Shown: piece by piece, positions 23,484 through 36,000 of the stretch | Layout of the letters: each line of letters begins with the position of its first letter | Numbering within the stretch: the first letter of the stretch is position 1 | DNA from: Alitta virens | Taxonomy: Eukaryota > Annelida > Polychaeta > Phyllodocida > Nereididae | Length of the DNA stretch: 64,000 bases | Assembly (NCBI GenBank): GCA_932294295.1 | Contig: OW028573.1 | Location: 18,124,155 to 18,188,154 of the forward strand | Direction of reading: 5' to 3' | The notes under the pieces: model-generated | Databases searched by the model: none | The model's input: the letters and a program-made list of their open reading frames with translations, nothing else | What the model was told of the DNA's origin: nothing | Made by a program: the position numbers and the translations under genes

Positions 23484-25054
23484 CAGAGTCCATATCTATC
23501 TTGTGAAATTAGATTGACAATTGCATTTTTGCAAGTGTTACTTTGCCACATAAAAAGATGACACCAATGATGAAACTGCTCTTCCATGGCATGTGACTCT
23601 CATCCAAGAAAGAATTTAACTGCACTAGTGACATGTGCAACGCATGACATTGATTAAAGATAATGTCATATATATATAGGAACTCAAAATCCAACGCTTT
23701 AACCATTTGAACTAAAGATAATTCCTACTAACCGGGTGGCTAGTAGGCGAGGGGGTTGCTGTAGAGATCTTCACTATATAACATCCTTTTTGTGTGTCTG
23801 ATATTTCACCAAATGAATTGGCCTCTTTCTTGTGTTATCTGTGTTTGCTATCACAGGCCAATGCAGGAGCTGGTGAATTTTTGCATTGGGACTCTTGGAT
23901 TTGTCCAGCATGTTCTGCAATTCAAAATAAAAAATGCTCTAACCAACTGCATTAGCTAAAGGGAATTTCCCCTCCTCCGTTGACTGAAATGTAGGGATAT
24001 ACCATAGTTGAAAACTCTGTGTGTTCTAAAGAAATGCCTGACACCAGGCAAGCTATCCGTCGCATCTGCAAGGGGTGTTTCTTCTTGGGTGCATCATATG
24101 GAAGGCATATCAGCCGGTCCATTCCTGGAAGGAATCTAGAAGCAAACATATCTTTGTCTGGCATGCCCCAATTAAGCGGTCAACAATGGAATCGAAAAAC
24201 AGCCTCTAATTAAGTTGCGAAGCCCAAGACCGACACATCGAGACTCTGAAGTCCATCTAGCTCCTGCTGATCTGTCATCTATAATTGCCGCCCAAACCTA
24301 AGGGTCTGTGTGTATCTCAAAATCTGGTTTCCATAATCAATTTTTTTGGGCAATTTCCAGCGTGTTCAATCCACCATTGGCATTTAAACCTTAAGCTAGC
24401 ATAAGGTTGCACAGCTGCCTAAAAATTCCCTTTTATGTTGTTTCAACCCAACAATATTCAAATTTTCCAAATGTCTAAAGTGCAGTGGACGATGCTCAAT
24501 ACTGTTACAATAAGTTGTCATGATACCAACCTATCAACTTTGGTAATGAAGTTTTTGCAGTTGCACAACGTTGGAAACTTTCTGGGGAGACTCATCCAAA
24601 GGTACACAGAAATACTCGTCTGACAGATTGCAGAAGCCATGTAACATCCAGGTCTCACGAGACACTTGGCAGCTTCAAAATTAAACACACGAGACACAGA
24701 TTGTATTAGGTTTGGATACAATTGCTTTATTGAGCATACACATAAAGACAAGACATAGACACACAGATAGACGGAACATACATGTAATTAAATAACTTGA
24801 TACTATGTTGCTCTGTGGACACCCACACGTGTACAGAGTGTCAAGCATATTTTTGAGGCAAAATTATTTAAGTACCTGTTGAGACAGTGAGATTGAATAG
24901 GAGATGAGTATGAAAAGCAAAGAGAATTAAAAAAAATAGAGAAAAATTAAGAAAAAGGAATGGCGGATGGGGCGAAGAGAAAAGGTGAATGCTTTTTAGA
25001 GGGCACGGAATTGAGTTTATATAGGACAGTCAGCCTGGATTAGCGATGGTCGTT

Positions 25055-25115
25055 CCTCATTGGCTATCAGAGACCACGTGACTTGCCTATGTTTTGAATA
25101 CGCCGGAAGTGGCAC
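25055..25115 (+). promoter_or_regulatory. Promoter-like cluster: CCAAT, E-box, ETS
   Basis: An inverted CCAAT (ATTGG, 25059-25063), an E-box CACGTG (25075-25080) and an ETS site CCGGAAGT (25103-25110) lie within 60 bp. They sit just upstream of an ATG followed by a consensus donor. This combination is typical of broadly active promoters. It may be the hexokinase promoter, far upstream, or belong to the sequence that interrupts the DIRS-like remnant. Confidence 0.4.
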
Positions 25116-25124
25116 GCCTGCAAA

Positions 25125-25163
25125 ATGGAGAATCCCTGGACCTCGAGGTTTAACTCTATTTAC
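25125..25163 (+). CDS. Candidate first coding exon (MENPWTSRFNSIY)
   Basis: The ATG has good context (AAA before, G after), encodes 13 residues, and ends at a strong donor GTGAGT in phase 0. I do not recognise the peptide. Possible downstream partners are 27931-28035 and 33021-33182, both exact multiples of three and open in phase 0, which would join it to the hexokinase 5' exons in a different frame from the one I favour. It could also be a 5' exon of an unrelated transcript or a chance arrangement. Confidence 0.25.
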
Positions 25164-27930
25164 GTGAGTAATTCTCATTTATCCATCTTAAGCATGTTAA
25201 AGTGAATGTATTCTGCACTAGTGGTTTTAAATTCAAAATCATTCTTTATTCAACACCATCTTTTTTCCGTCATGTGAAATTATTTCACCTGGTTCATGAT
25301 CAGAAGTACCCTTTTATCTATTAACTTCTCAATTTCATTCTTCACCACCGCTTTTTCATGCAGATAAGGAGGGGCGTCACAAATATCAAATGAATTTTCA
25401 AACCTGTTGCCGTCTCTAATATAGATCTGTCTGATGTCAATTTCTGTTGTGATCTACCCTCAATTTGGGATTCAGGTATATCACTCACCAGCTCACCTGT
25501 GTCTTTATCTAGTCATGCAGATTTCTTTTGGCTTCTTGTTATTGTCCCGATTCTTGTAATTTAGGTTTGGCTAGTACTGCTGATATGGTTGATATCTACC
25601 ATATCTGTTGCCCCGCCAGGATTGACCGCGAGACGAGTATCCACGATATCTACCATATCCACGGCCTGGATGGATCTTTCCCACAACTCTGTATGATTTG
25701 GATATAGGCTTCACCTGTCTGCATCACCAATTAACTCATGAATCTATGAAGAGCATAAATGTTTGAAACCTTGATTTAGTTCAGGTTTATGAGATCCCTA
25801 CATCTCATATTATAATTATGCCCCTGTGTAGACAAGTAAACCCACCTTTGCCAGGAGCAGCTAGTGTAGGGAACCCTATCACCATAAAGTGTCGAACTAA
25901 ATCTACTCAGACATGTTTACGGAAACATTTTCTAAGCCCTTTTTGAGATTTGGCTCCTGGACTATATTCGATGCAGTGCCTACAATGTGGTTTGATAAAA
26001 GCAACTAAAATTAAAGCTTTTTTATTTGCACTTTCATAAAATGTCTGTAATTTGGCACCCGATGACTTTCTTTGACAGGCCTATACCATAGCCAGACGCT
26101 AATGACCTTTCAGGTTAAAACGTTGCCTTCAACTCCCCTGTACCCTGTTTGTGCTGCTTTGACAGAGAGCTTGTGGTCTTATACCTGTCAAATACCAAAG
26201 CAACTTACTCCACTTCCTCATTTCTTGTGAAGAGTTTCTTTGCCAAAGTGAGAATTGTCTTTCTCATGGTACGATCATCATAGAAAAGAGAAAGTGATAT
26301 ATATATAACTTATAGTTCCCTTTGCTTGGCAACCACAAGTAGTCGACTAAAGAGGATTATACTTTCTCCTTGGATTTGCTAAGGAAGTCTGCAGACTTGA
26401 TAATTTTGACACCTGCGTCCGAAACTCTGTCTTCGTTGCATCCACTAATCTACTTGAGAGAAACTTTTGGCTTCTTGCCTTTCCTTGATCAAGAAAGTTG
26501 TTCAAGCTTAATTGCTCGCACCTCTTCTTAAGCCACCTGGCCAGTAATGATGCAGAGTTCAGAAGGAACAGCATGTATCGAGATCAAAGGGATTTTTAAA
26601 GAAGGCATCGTTTGTAAATTTTTCAAGACATCATTTTCATCACTTCGCATTCGGGCTTTCCCCAGCTCTTGATGTAGGCCTATAAACTTAGCCTTTTCTG
26701 GAAAGGTATTTCATTGAATGAAGTGCATCTTAGTGATATGATGAATTAAAAAATATGGAAGTTTTGGTTATCACCCTTGGGAAGAGCAACAATGTTTGAA
26801 CACGTTCTTGGCATATGAACACAAATGCAGTTGATAGACCATTCTATTACCCAAGAAGGGCATCCTAAACATGATTGGCAGTTTTTGGTCATTGGTAGTT
26901 TTGCTGACGAAAGTGACAGTGTGGCTGTGACACATCCGTGTTAGATGCATACCAAGAGCACAATTTGAATAAGTATTAGTTAACTCCCGACTATGAGGGA
27001 TATGACTATGACCTTTATTACGCAAAACAAGTTTAGTTGGCACATTTCCGTTGCTATGGGAAAACATTCTAAGTGCAGTATAAATAATATTGATGCTCTT
27101 CATCTGTGGAATGAACAAACTCTTGGGCAATTACATTGAAGCTTTGTACAAAAGTGACACGTTAGTGTTAAATGCATGCCAAGAGCACAATTGAATGTAA
27201 TAATTTTAATGTCAGGGTTTGGGTTAGGGTTTGTGGAGTGGACAAACATGATTCGGGCATGGGCAATTACATATATTTAGAAATGGAAAGAATAACATCA
27301 TCATTGAAAGTTTGTGCTATTCGGGATATTTACAAACTTCTGGATGCTAATATTAGTTGGGATATAACTTCATTACAATTTGACATGAAAATTATAGCAA
27401 GTAGTTCTTTGTAAAGATCCTGCTTATTAGACCTTACCAGGCTAATTATATTCAAAGCTAGAATTAGGTGACTTGGATAAGAGATACATTATTGGGACAC
27501 AAGTCATGATTCACCATTTGTGACATTGAAATAATGATCCCCAATGTGTCTCACAGTATAGTTACTTATATTCTTCATTCCCTTAACTATTACACCTGGG
27601 AGTAATTGAATCTTGAAAGAAGTAAAAATGACGCAAGACTTCACGTCATATTTATGTCACAAAGATGTCACGCACAGGCTACTCAGTGACATCACTGTTC
27701 ACTGGATATCACTGCCACCTCTGTGACTGTGATATGAAATTTTTGGCAGGTACTTAACAATCTTTTATTTAAAAGAAAAAAAAACTTTTTCATATGATTT
27801 TAGATTTGTTTCTGCATACGTTTAACTTCATTTTGTGATATTTTTGGAAATGTTCAGGTTATAATCTGGTGCCGCTCTGGTTCATTCCAGCCTAGCTTAG
27901 CTGTGAGATAATGTGATTTAATTCCCGCAG

Positions 27931-28035
27931 AGGGAGCTGCAGGTGATATCACAGGCGGACTGCACCAGAGTGGCCAGTTCACCTCAGACCTGTGCTATCA
28001 GCACATCACTGGTGGTCAATCCCTGGAGTCTCGCT
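27931..28035 (+). other. Candidate exon of unknown transcript
   Basis: Bounded by a good acceptor (AATTCCCGCAG) and a consensus donor (GTGAGT), 105 nt, open in two frames. One reads RELQVISQADCTRVASS. The other reads GAAGDITGGLHQSGQFTSDL. I recognise neither. It may be an untranslated or alternative 5' exon of the hexokinase gene. Confidence 0.3.
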
Positions 28036-29122
28036 GTGAGTATATTTATATTTTGTTTTCCTGTATAGACATATGGTATGAATTATGTATATGATCCAAA
28101 GTGATAACTCAGTAATTCCAACTTTGTGTCATATACATGTATGATGTATGTATTAAAAATATATATAACTTTTATGACTTTTATATGGCTATACTCTTAA
28201 AGTTACTTTGATTTAATGTTACTTCAACAGATTGTAAGTTATGAACATGAAAGAATGAATAGACACTGAAAACCGCAAAAGTAAAACACTGGGGGTGTGT
28301 GAGAGGTGTGTCCCTTTTGGGCCAATGGCATCGTGTGACCTGATCCTGCCTCTGGAAAAATACTGGATCCCATCTATTCTCATAACATCAAATTGCTCCG
28401 CAATTATATGACTCATTATATTGCAGTGTATAACACATAATGCACGGTCTGACTGGAAAATGTAATTGCAACCTAAATATCAATATGTGATGTTTTTGCT
28501 CTTGTATTGTACAAACCTCTCTTTGATGGGCATTGTAAAAACTGACACACAAATTACGAGCTATTTACTTGTAAAAAATGGATATGGCACAATATCGGAC
28601 AAATATTCCTTCCAGATCACTATGGTTTAAAAATAAATTAAATGCTGGCCAGTGCAACTTTCCACTGTAGTGTTGTATATATGGGTCATGAGTAGCATTG
28701 TTACGTAAGGGTTTAAATCATATAAATCATTAAAAAGCACTTTATCTTTGCCATTGAGGAAAGAATTGATAATCAGAAATCAAATAAATTATAACATTCT
28801 ATAGAGAGTCAACAGCCAATTTTATTGCGACTTCGAAGATTATTTAACTTGAATGATTTGAGTTTTTATCATGCTGGTAATTTTCCAGTTACTCAAGTTT
28901 TTTTTTCAAGGTTTGTTGCACAGTTTAAGTTCCATTTTCAAGTGAAACGACTTTTTGATAATATTAGTACACGTACACAATAATATGGACTGGTCTAGTT
29001 TTTCTGAACCACATCTTTGCATTGCCAAGTGCCCTAGAATGGCAAGAGAATCCTATTTTAGGTCATTTGGAGTAGGTCAATGTAAACTATAAACAATATT
29101 TAAACAGGGTGTCTTCACTTGT

Positions 29123-29165
29123 GTTTAAGCATGGACGTAAAAGCCTTTTACGTCCATGGTTTAAG
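29123..29165. repeat. 29-nt perfect palindrome flanked by 7-bp direct repeats
   Basis: The arms are CATGGACGTAAAAG (29130-29143) and its exact reverse complement (29145-29158), around a single C. GTTTAAG flanks it on both sides, at 29123-29129 and 29159-29165. It belongs with the palindromes at 3570 and 31888, which share CATGGA/TCCATG ends. Confidence 0.9.
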
Positions 29166-29389
29166 TATTATGTACTTGAGATGCCTAACTAAGAAAATTT
29201 AAGAAGTAAGTCTCATAATGATATGTGAACTGAATATCTTGGACTGAGGTCATAGACACACATCTCCAAAATGATTGACACTTCCTAAAGTCTGAAGTCA
29301 GTGGCAAAATGTCTAAACATTTCCTCAAAATGTCAGAAAAGGACTTACAATCACGTATCATTTATGGTCATAAATTTATTTATTTCGAT

Positions 29390-31240
29390 ATATTTTAGTA
29401 TTAAAATAAAATATAAACAAATATACAAACAAGGATAAAATTATCAATAAAACATTCAAAATAAAAGCATTTGTCTCCTTACAATAGTAAAAAATACATT
29501 TTAGACTTTCTTTTAAAATCATCAATCTTCATGTAAAAAAGCAAATTATTCCATAGTTTTGGACCCTGATATCTCAATAAAGCTTTAGTAAGTCAAACAA
29601 ACTGTTAACTGCTAAACTGTTTTGATTCAGTCTTAGTTATGTCTGATAGGCTTTTACAATGCTATCTTGTTTGGCTTGAGTATTGTTATGTTTCTTTAGG
29701 AAATGAAGCATGACATTTATGCAAACACAACTGTGACATCATGCTCTTAGAATCGAACGAAAATTGAAGAGTGATTCTATGTAATTATTACAACGATAAT
29801 AACATATGGAATCATAACATCATTCTCATTAACATGTGTTGTCAACATTTCTGAAACTTATACAGACTGGTTATCTCATTGCACAGCACAGATAGTCAGG
29901 TGCTAAACCTTCTACATTGAAATAATCATAATTATTTAACACAGCTCTTGCTGCTGTTCTGTAAACGTTGAACTTTATTTATATTTTGTTCACTGGTGTA
30001 CTCCCATACAGGTATGCATAATCAATCTTTGGTTGGATAAAGCTTTTATATATTTGTAAGAGAGATTCACGAGGCATAAAATATCTTAGTATTGATATAA
30101 TCCAAATCTTTGCATTTAGCTTTTTACAGAAAGATTCAATATAAGTGTACTGGTTTTTGTCAATTTTAAGCCCAAGATAATCGCAACATGTGAACAACTG
30201 CATACTATATCAGACAAAAATCTCTCTCTTGGACGTGTATAGTATTTGATTTCACAGCATTAACAACCAATTAGTTTTTGTCCTACCATTCTTTTATACA
30301 ATCCAGCAAACATTGCTGCTGTGCCAAGATAATTATTAATGTCATTGATAAATAGCAAAAAAAAGTTGGCCACAAGACAGACCATTGAGGGACTCCTATA
30401 TTAATAATATTATATTTGATATCTGAACCTTTATTATTCCAAAATACCATGCTTCCTTTATTAGATAAATATGGTGTGAACCATTGTAACACATTTGCAT
30501 CAAAACCATACATTTCTAGTTTGCAAAGTAATAATTTATAATTAGTAGTGTCAAAGCACTTTTTAATGTCAAGGGAACAAATTCCTGTTATTAATCCATC
30601 ATTAAGATTCCACAACCAATCACCAACAACTCGATGTAATGATGTCTGTGTATTATGTCGCTTGAAATATGCTGACTGATTAGATGTTATTAATTTATGA
30701 TCACTCAGATACTCCATAACCTGAAGCTAGGAGTTACCCTTGATAAATTCTAATCATCCAATACAATATTTTCATTCATTGAAAACATTATTAAATTTAC
30801 ATATAATAGGAGCAAACATTCCCTGGAACAGATACAAAAGTTTTCCATCAAGCTCTAAAACATCTGTTGAGCTATCACTGCCAATACTCTTTAGATTTCT
30901 ATTAACCGAATCAATAGTGACATGTCGAAATTTAAATTTATATAAAGACTTTAGACACTTCCAGTTTAGATTAACCTGATCAGTGTTTTGAATATCTGTC
31001 TGTGGCTTCACCAACGGAACTGAAAAAAGCATTACAATTTTGGACAACAATTTTTATTGTGTTTAACCTATTATTGTTATTGCATGTAAGTTCATTTAAT
31101 ACTTTCCATGTTTTCTTCGAGGTGCGCATTAAGTTTATCAGCATACTTTTTCTTATTTTGCCTCATAACATTGTAATTTTGTTTCTTAAATTTCTAAACT
31201 TATTCCATAAATTTGGATCTTTATTCATAACTGCTTGTTT
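29390..31240 (-). mobile_element. Decayed LINE-type (non-LTR) retrotransposon
   Basis: Minus-strand coding fragments in order: the linker after the endonuclease (DPNLWNKFRNLRNKI, about 31215-31170), pre-RT (KCLKSLYKFKFRHVTIDSVN, about 30960-30905), and the reverse transcriptase core (ITGICSLDIKKCFDTTNYKL, a YGF phrase and GVPQWSVLWP, 30717-30283). Then comes the RT thumb region (YLGLKIDKN, LRYFMPRESLLQIYKSFIQP, 30203-29979). GVPQG has become GVPQW and the catalytic YADD region is lost between the fragments, so it is inactive. The Jockey/CR1-like group is my best guess. No endonuclease was seen. Confidence 0.7.
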
Positions 31241-31265
31241 TTCACAGAATCATAAGTTGTACAAT

Positions 31266-31590
31266 ATCACTCATAAAACGACTCTAAAATCGCGAATCGG
31301 CGACGCTGTTCATAAGGTTGTAATGTCAGTAAGGTCATTTGCCAGTCAGACAAATTTACTTACTAAACAACAATATCACGTAAGGCTTGTTATCAAATAC
31401 CAGTAAGTGTTCTGGGTATTGTAAGCTACCCTGCCAGGTCAGCTAATTTGACAGTACTGTTAGTTGTAACACCAGAAAAATTTAGGTCAGAATCCGTGCT
31501 ATGAGCGAAATACCTATATGTTTTTGTACAAAATATATTTTGAAAATCGGACGAAAATTGAAGGAGCTGTGTAATAAAATGTATGACAAA
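31266..31590 (-). repeat. Dispersed repeat related to 15546-15700
   Basis: TAAAACGACTCTAAAATCGC at about 31277 is the reverse complement of part of the 15.5-kb copy. AAATTTAGGTCAGAA to AATTGAAGGAGCTGTGTAA at about 31480-31585 matches its second part in direct orientation. The strand given is that of the first part; the two halves are in opposite relative orientation. Confidence 0.6.
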
Positions 31591-31880
31591 GTGACGACGC
31601 CACTGACGTTCATAACGCTACTGACCGTGATATAAGTCAGTGATATTTGATATTATAAAATAAAATGGTGATATTAGTTTATTGCCGTGAGCACCATTGG
31701 ATGCAATTGGTGACCAATGGGTTGCATCTACGTTTCATTCTTCTGATTTGCAATAGTGCATGACTGTCATTGTGAGAAACAAAACTTTTCATAAAACTTT
31801 TCCATTTACACTGAAGATCATTGGGGACCAATTGATATCTGTGCAGTCTGTGATATCTCCACATGACCTGAGTTCATTCA

Positions 31881-31911
31881 GAAAAACCATGGAGTGACTC
31901 CATGGAAAAAC
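31881..31911. repeat. 17-nt perfect palindrome flanked by 7-bp direct repeats
   Basis: CATGGAGTGACTCCATG at 31888-31904 (8-nt arms, one central G) is flanked by GAAAAAC at 31881-31887 and 31905-31911. The first eight bases are identical to those of the palindrome at 3570. Confidence 0.85.
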
Positions 31912-32199
31912 ATCGGTGTCAAACGATTTGTAATTTCTGAATTTAACAGTGTTGTGTTCACATTTGCTTTTTGTATAAGTAAGGACAGCATAAACCATAA
32001 AATGATGTTTGTCAGAATAACATCTAAAATATATAGATACGGAAAGTGCAGCCCTCTAGGGCAAGTTCTTGCCGCTATCAAGGGTTGATTGATGAGGTTA
32101 GAGAGAGCTAGGAGTCCACCCATGTTACACATTTACCCCATGGGTGGGATCTTTTACTTGTTTCATTTGATATGGTAATCAAGCTTATAATCAAAATTT

Positions 32200-32280
32200 A
32201 GATCACCCAAACTAAATTTAAAGTCTTTATATAAATTTAAATTTCGACAAGTCACTATTGATTCTGTCAATAATATTAAC
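32200..32280 (+). mobile_element. LINE fragment in opposite orientation
   Basis: Reads LKSLYKFKFRQVTIDSV on the + strand, a close match to the minus-strand LINE at about 30960-30905. It is thus a second, inverted, partial copy. It may extend to about 32620, but similarity there is not clear. Confidence 0.55.
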
Positions 32281-33055
32281 ATTGTCATGATGAGCATGAA
32301 TATAATCAAGTTGATTAAGCATATAATTATAATAAGAAATATTAGCCGATGGTGGCCTGTACATTAAATTTATAACCATTAATACATTAGGTACTTATAG
32401 TAATCGTTAAAATAACATCTGGTCTTACTGCACCACACCTGATTTACTTTATTTTAAATCTTTAAAATTAAATTACACGAAATCACTCAAAAGGCACATG
32501 AAATTGCATGGCAATAAGAGTGAACATATCCATGCCAGGTCATTTCAACCAGACAAGTCAAAGCATGAGTATATAATAAGGTCATTTAACTCTTATAAGG
32601 CAAAGTCCAATAAACATGGATGGTCTGGATTTTTTACATGTCCCCCCCCCCCTTTCCTTACCTTTATGCCGTCATGACCCCAACCTTCCCCCCCCCCCCC
32701 TCCACCCTTATTCGTATTAGGCCTAGGCCTGTCTGCATGGCCCAGGCTTAGCAATGCCAAGGTGAAGGTCATTGGCCCACTGTGGTATCATATATCACTC
32801 TGCTTACTCTGGTGTCAAACGTGACATATAAACCTCACTTCTAGAGAGTCAGACTCTCACTTGGCGCAGTAAAAAAACCAGTGAAGAAAAACCTCAAGAG
32901 ATAATTTTGCTCAACGATGCTGTGATCTGCACTCAATGTACTCTACTTTTTTTGTATGGTATACATATATAGGCCTTGAACAAGACTATATATATTGATG
33001 ACACAAGTTACTTTTCACAGATAAAAAGGACATCACGTAAAGGATCTATAGGACC

Positions 33056-36000
33056 ATGTACCCTGCTGGTAGAAAGATCAAGAAAAGGGGCAAATTTAGG
33101 GCCCCGCATTGTGAAGAATCCACAGTGGTTGGGGGTGCAGACCCTAATACGAGTTACCTGGATGTTATACCTGAGGCCAGAGGTGAGTTTCGACCTACAT
33201 TTTTAATTTATCGTCATGTGAAGTACTCATAATAGCCGGTATATACGTGTGTGCAATTAAACAGATTTTTCAGCAATTTAGTAGCCTTTCGGTTTACCCA
33301 TTTTATTTGCTTTGAAAGATGTTTTTGTGTTTAATGCATTTTAAACATTTCTGGATCCGACAAGTCTCCAGCCGTTCTGTGTTTCTAAGGTCTTGTTTAT
33401 CAAATTAACAGACCATTACACAATAATCATTACCCACATCTTACAAAAGATCTAAGTATCATGTGAAAGCGTAAAAGGGAACCAATTGCAAATGCTGAAA
33501 AAGGAGTGTGGAGTCAGTGACTCAATAAATGAAGACTGGAAAAAAATAATACAGCTTTTCTGGTAGGATGGTACTACTCATGCTGGTTTTTTAATAAGAC
33601 TGCCCAATTTTATTTTAGTATCATTGCCTGCCATCATGCCTTCCGAGGCAGACATGGCTTCTGGCTTTAATTAGTAGGAAAATGCATATTTATTGCATAA
33701 CCACGTTATTCTGAATTTGTTCATAAACCATATCACATATTCTTCACAAATTAAGCTGCCCTCGACTGCTAGAAGTCAAAATGGACACACGTTACCCTGC
33801 AAAAACTTCACTTTGAGTTTAAAGCATTAACTTCAGTGTGACAATCCAGTCAGACAAGGTGTTGTCAGATTGCATCTGGAGCTGTTGTCATATCGCCAAT
33901 ATTCGGCTTTTGCTCACATTTTGTTTAGCAATGTCAAAGGAGTCTTTGGCAATGTCATGGCCTGCGGCACATGAGCTCTGTAAGCCTAACTTTTAGGAAT
34001 ACCTCAGTGAAATTTGTTTCTCTAAATTAATACACACATATGCTGTTGGTACATACATTAGAAACAAATTTTTAGGTTTCTCTAGCCCATTCGCAAATTT
34101 CTGTTACCATGCTCTATATAAATGATTGTCATTGATGACAGTCACATCACACGCATAATTGTGTCTGCCAACCTGATTGCATTTGCATTGTCTTGATTTA
34201 CAGTAAATTACACGAAAGAGAAGCGCACAGGTAATTCATGCATCTATTATGGTTTCCTTGTTAATATGCATGCTGCAGGTTCCGTTCTGGTAGACAAGCT
34301 TCTATTGTTTAGTAGAACATGGACTCTTTGCCATTGCATGAGGCAAACTTCCTAACATACAGTGTATTGAATTTTAGCAGTTACTTCATCAATCTAACAC
34401 ATCTTTGACTAAAACATCAATACTTGCTTGCATGGTACTAAAAGTATTGAATGGAATTGGAAAGGTACTACTGTTGAAAGGACATCAGATAACATTTTCC
34501 AGTTAATCTACTATTAAAGTGCTCTTAGTAATTTTATCATACTTATCTGCAGACTTGTTGCATCTTTCGTTAATTCTTGGCACTTTTGTGTTTCCTGTAG
34601 GTCAAGATAAAACATAAATTGTTAAGATAATTGTTAAAACATAAAATTTACTGGTTGTATAGACAAGACAGTTAAAATATTCCTTCAACTACTGCAGTTT
34701 CCCGTAATGTAACCTAACCACAGGCCTAAATTACCGAACACAAACTTCATCATTATATATAATTCATTATAAGGCCCAATAAATAATCAAGATGGCCGTC
34801 AGTTGAAGTTTGTCAGCTGAAGTTGTGAGATCAGTAAATTAGGCCAGTGACGAACCTAACAACCCTAACAGAAGAGTAGTCTAGATGACTAGGTTTCGGC
34901 ATGTGGCACTCCAAGGAAGTCAATCTGCCTGCTTGTTAGTAATTGTCTGTCGTGTATCACAGGCGTTTGCCAACATATATGTCATTGCTCAGTGATGACA
35001 GCACTTTTACTTTAACTAATACCAAGGCTACTGACTGCCTTAATTGGCTTCTCATCTCAAGAGGAAGCTATGTCATTTGCAACAGCCAATCAGAATGTAG
35101 CTGAATACATTAGGAAATGCCCTCAGCTTTATGGCAATTATTTTACTAGTAACCAGTTAGACTCAAATACAAAAAAAATGTGCTTAATAGCCTACAGACT
35201 GGCTTATGACATTTAATATCTAACACTTTAAACATGAAATTGCATATTAATTAGTTTTGTTTGCATTGAGTACACTCAGGTCATTCAATTGGCTTAAAGC
35301 TGACAGCACAGTGCTCGGGAGATATTGGCCAATCAAGAAGAACCATCATGTGTGTAGATGGTGAAATATGCAAATTAGCTGCCATAAGAGATGAGAATTG
35401 AACATTCCCAGCGTACAGGCAATGGATTCCCCAAAAACAAGTGGTAGTAGTAGTAGTAGTGTTATTGTTTAACGCCTCATCAGCACCTGAGTGGGCTATG
35501 TAGAGGCTCTCTAGGGTAAGAATGATCATCCATAGTTGGTAGTAGAAACCAAAAACAAGTGGTAAATACCCATAAATAAATTAAGTTATCACTAAGAATA
35601 AGAAGGAAAATTATTTTTGTGTATAATATTGCCATTTTTGAAGTGTAATATGATGTTATTGACTGAAACTGGCCCTATCCTTGAAGGCATTTGCACAGGG
35701 GGAGTAAAGGCAATTCTTGACAGAGTCAGTAGCCTTGGTCTTATTGTATGCTAACTTACTTGTGCTGTCATGATGGCAAACGCCTGTGCGTGTATGAATG
35801 CCCTTGAAGGCAATGCATGTGCATACTCTATACAGTGTACCTGTCTGTCTAGTTCTCCTAAACTGGTTAAAGTATTCACTCATAACTCTTTGATTAGAAT
35901 GAGGCCTCGGTGGTATTTAAATGTAAATGTGTATTTCTATCTTGCTTCCTTAATACCTATGACGAAGAACCACACTTATGAGGCCACACTGTTGTAAAGG

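Larger units (their letters stand above)
23950..26600 (-). mobile_element. Remnant of a DIRS-like (tyrosine-recombinase type) retrotransposon
   Basis: Read on the minus strand, pieces appear in element order. A gag-like part at about 26574-26347 (LLNSASLLARWLKKRCEQL). An Arg/Gly/Tyr-rich stretch at about 25690-25580 (RGYGRYRGYSSRGQSW). The start of a reverse transcriptase at about 25420-25300 (APPYLHEKAVVKNEIEKLI). Later RT at about 24500 (RPLHFRHLENLNI). RNase H-like phrases at about 24330-23960 (EIHTDP, then RSAGARWTSE, then WGMPDKDMFASRF). Many stops and shifts. The DLFASR-type phrase and the absence of LTRs favour DIRS/Ngaro. The interval at about 24650-25250 interrupts it. No recombinase domain was found. 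Confidence 0.5.
25164..33055. other. Repeat-rich region between dynactin 2 and hexokinase
   Basis: Holds the upstream part of the DIRS-like remnant, a pair of diverged direct repeats (GTTAGTGTTAAATGCATGCC at about 27163 and its relative at about 26939), a candidate exon at 27931-28035, palindromes at 29130 and 31888, LINE fragments on both strands, and two poly-C tracts at about 32642-32701. In the LINE-like + fragment one open frame contains SLKRHMKLHGNKSEHIH, of unknown origin. Confidence 0.5.

Noticed and set aside
27217..27240. TTAGGG-like words (GGTTTGGGTTAGGGTTTG), possible interstitial telomere
   Set aside because: Only two or three imperfect units; too short to distinguish from chance.
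32642..32701. Poly-C tracts as a possible regulatory or G-quadruplex signal
   Set aside because: Simple homopolymer runs in a repeat-rich area, with lengths that may be sequencing artefacts; no supporting context.
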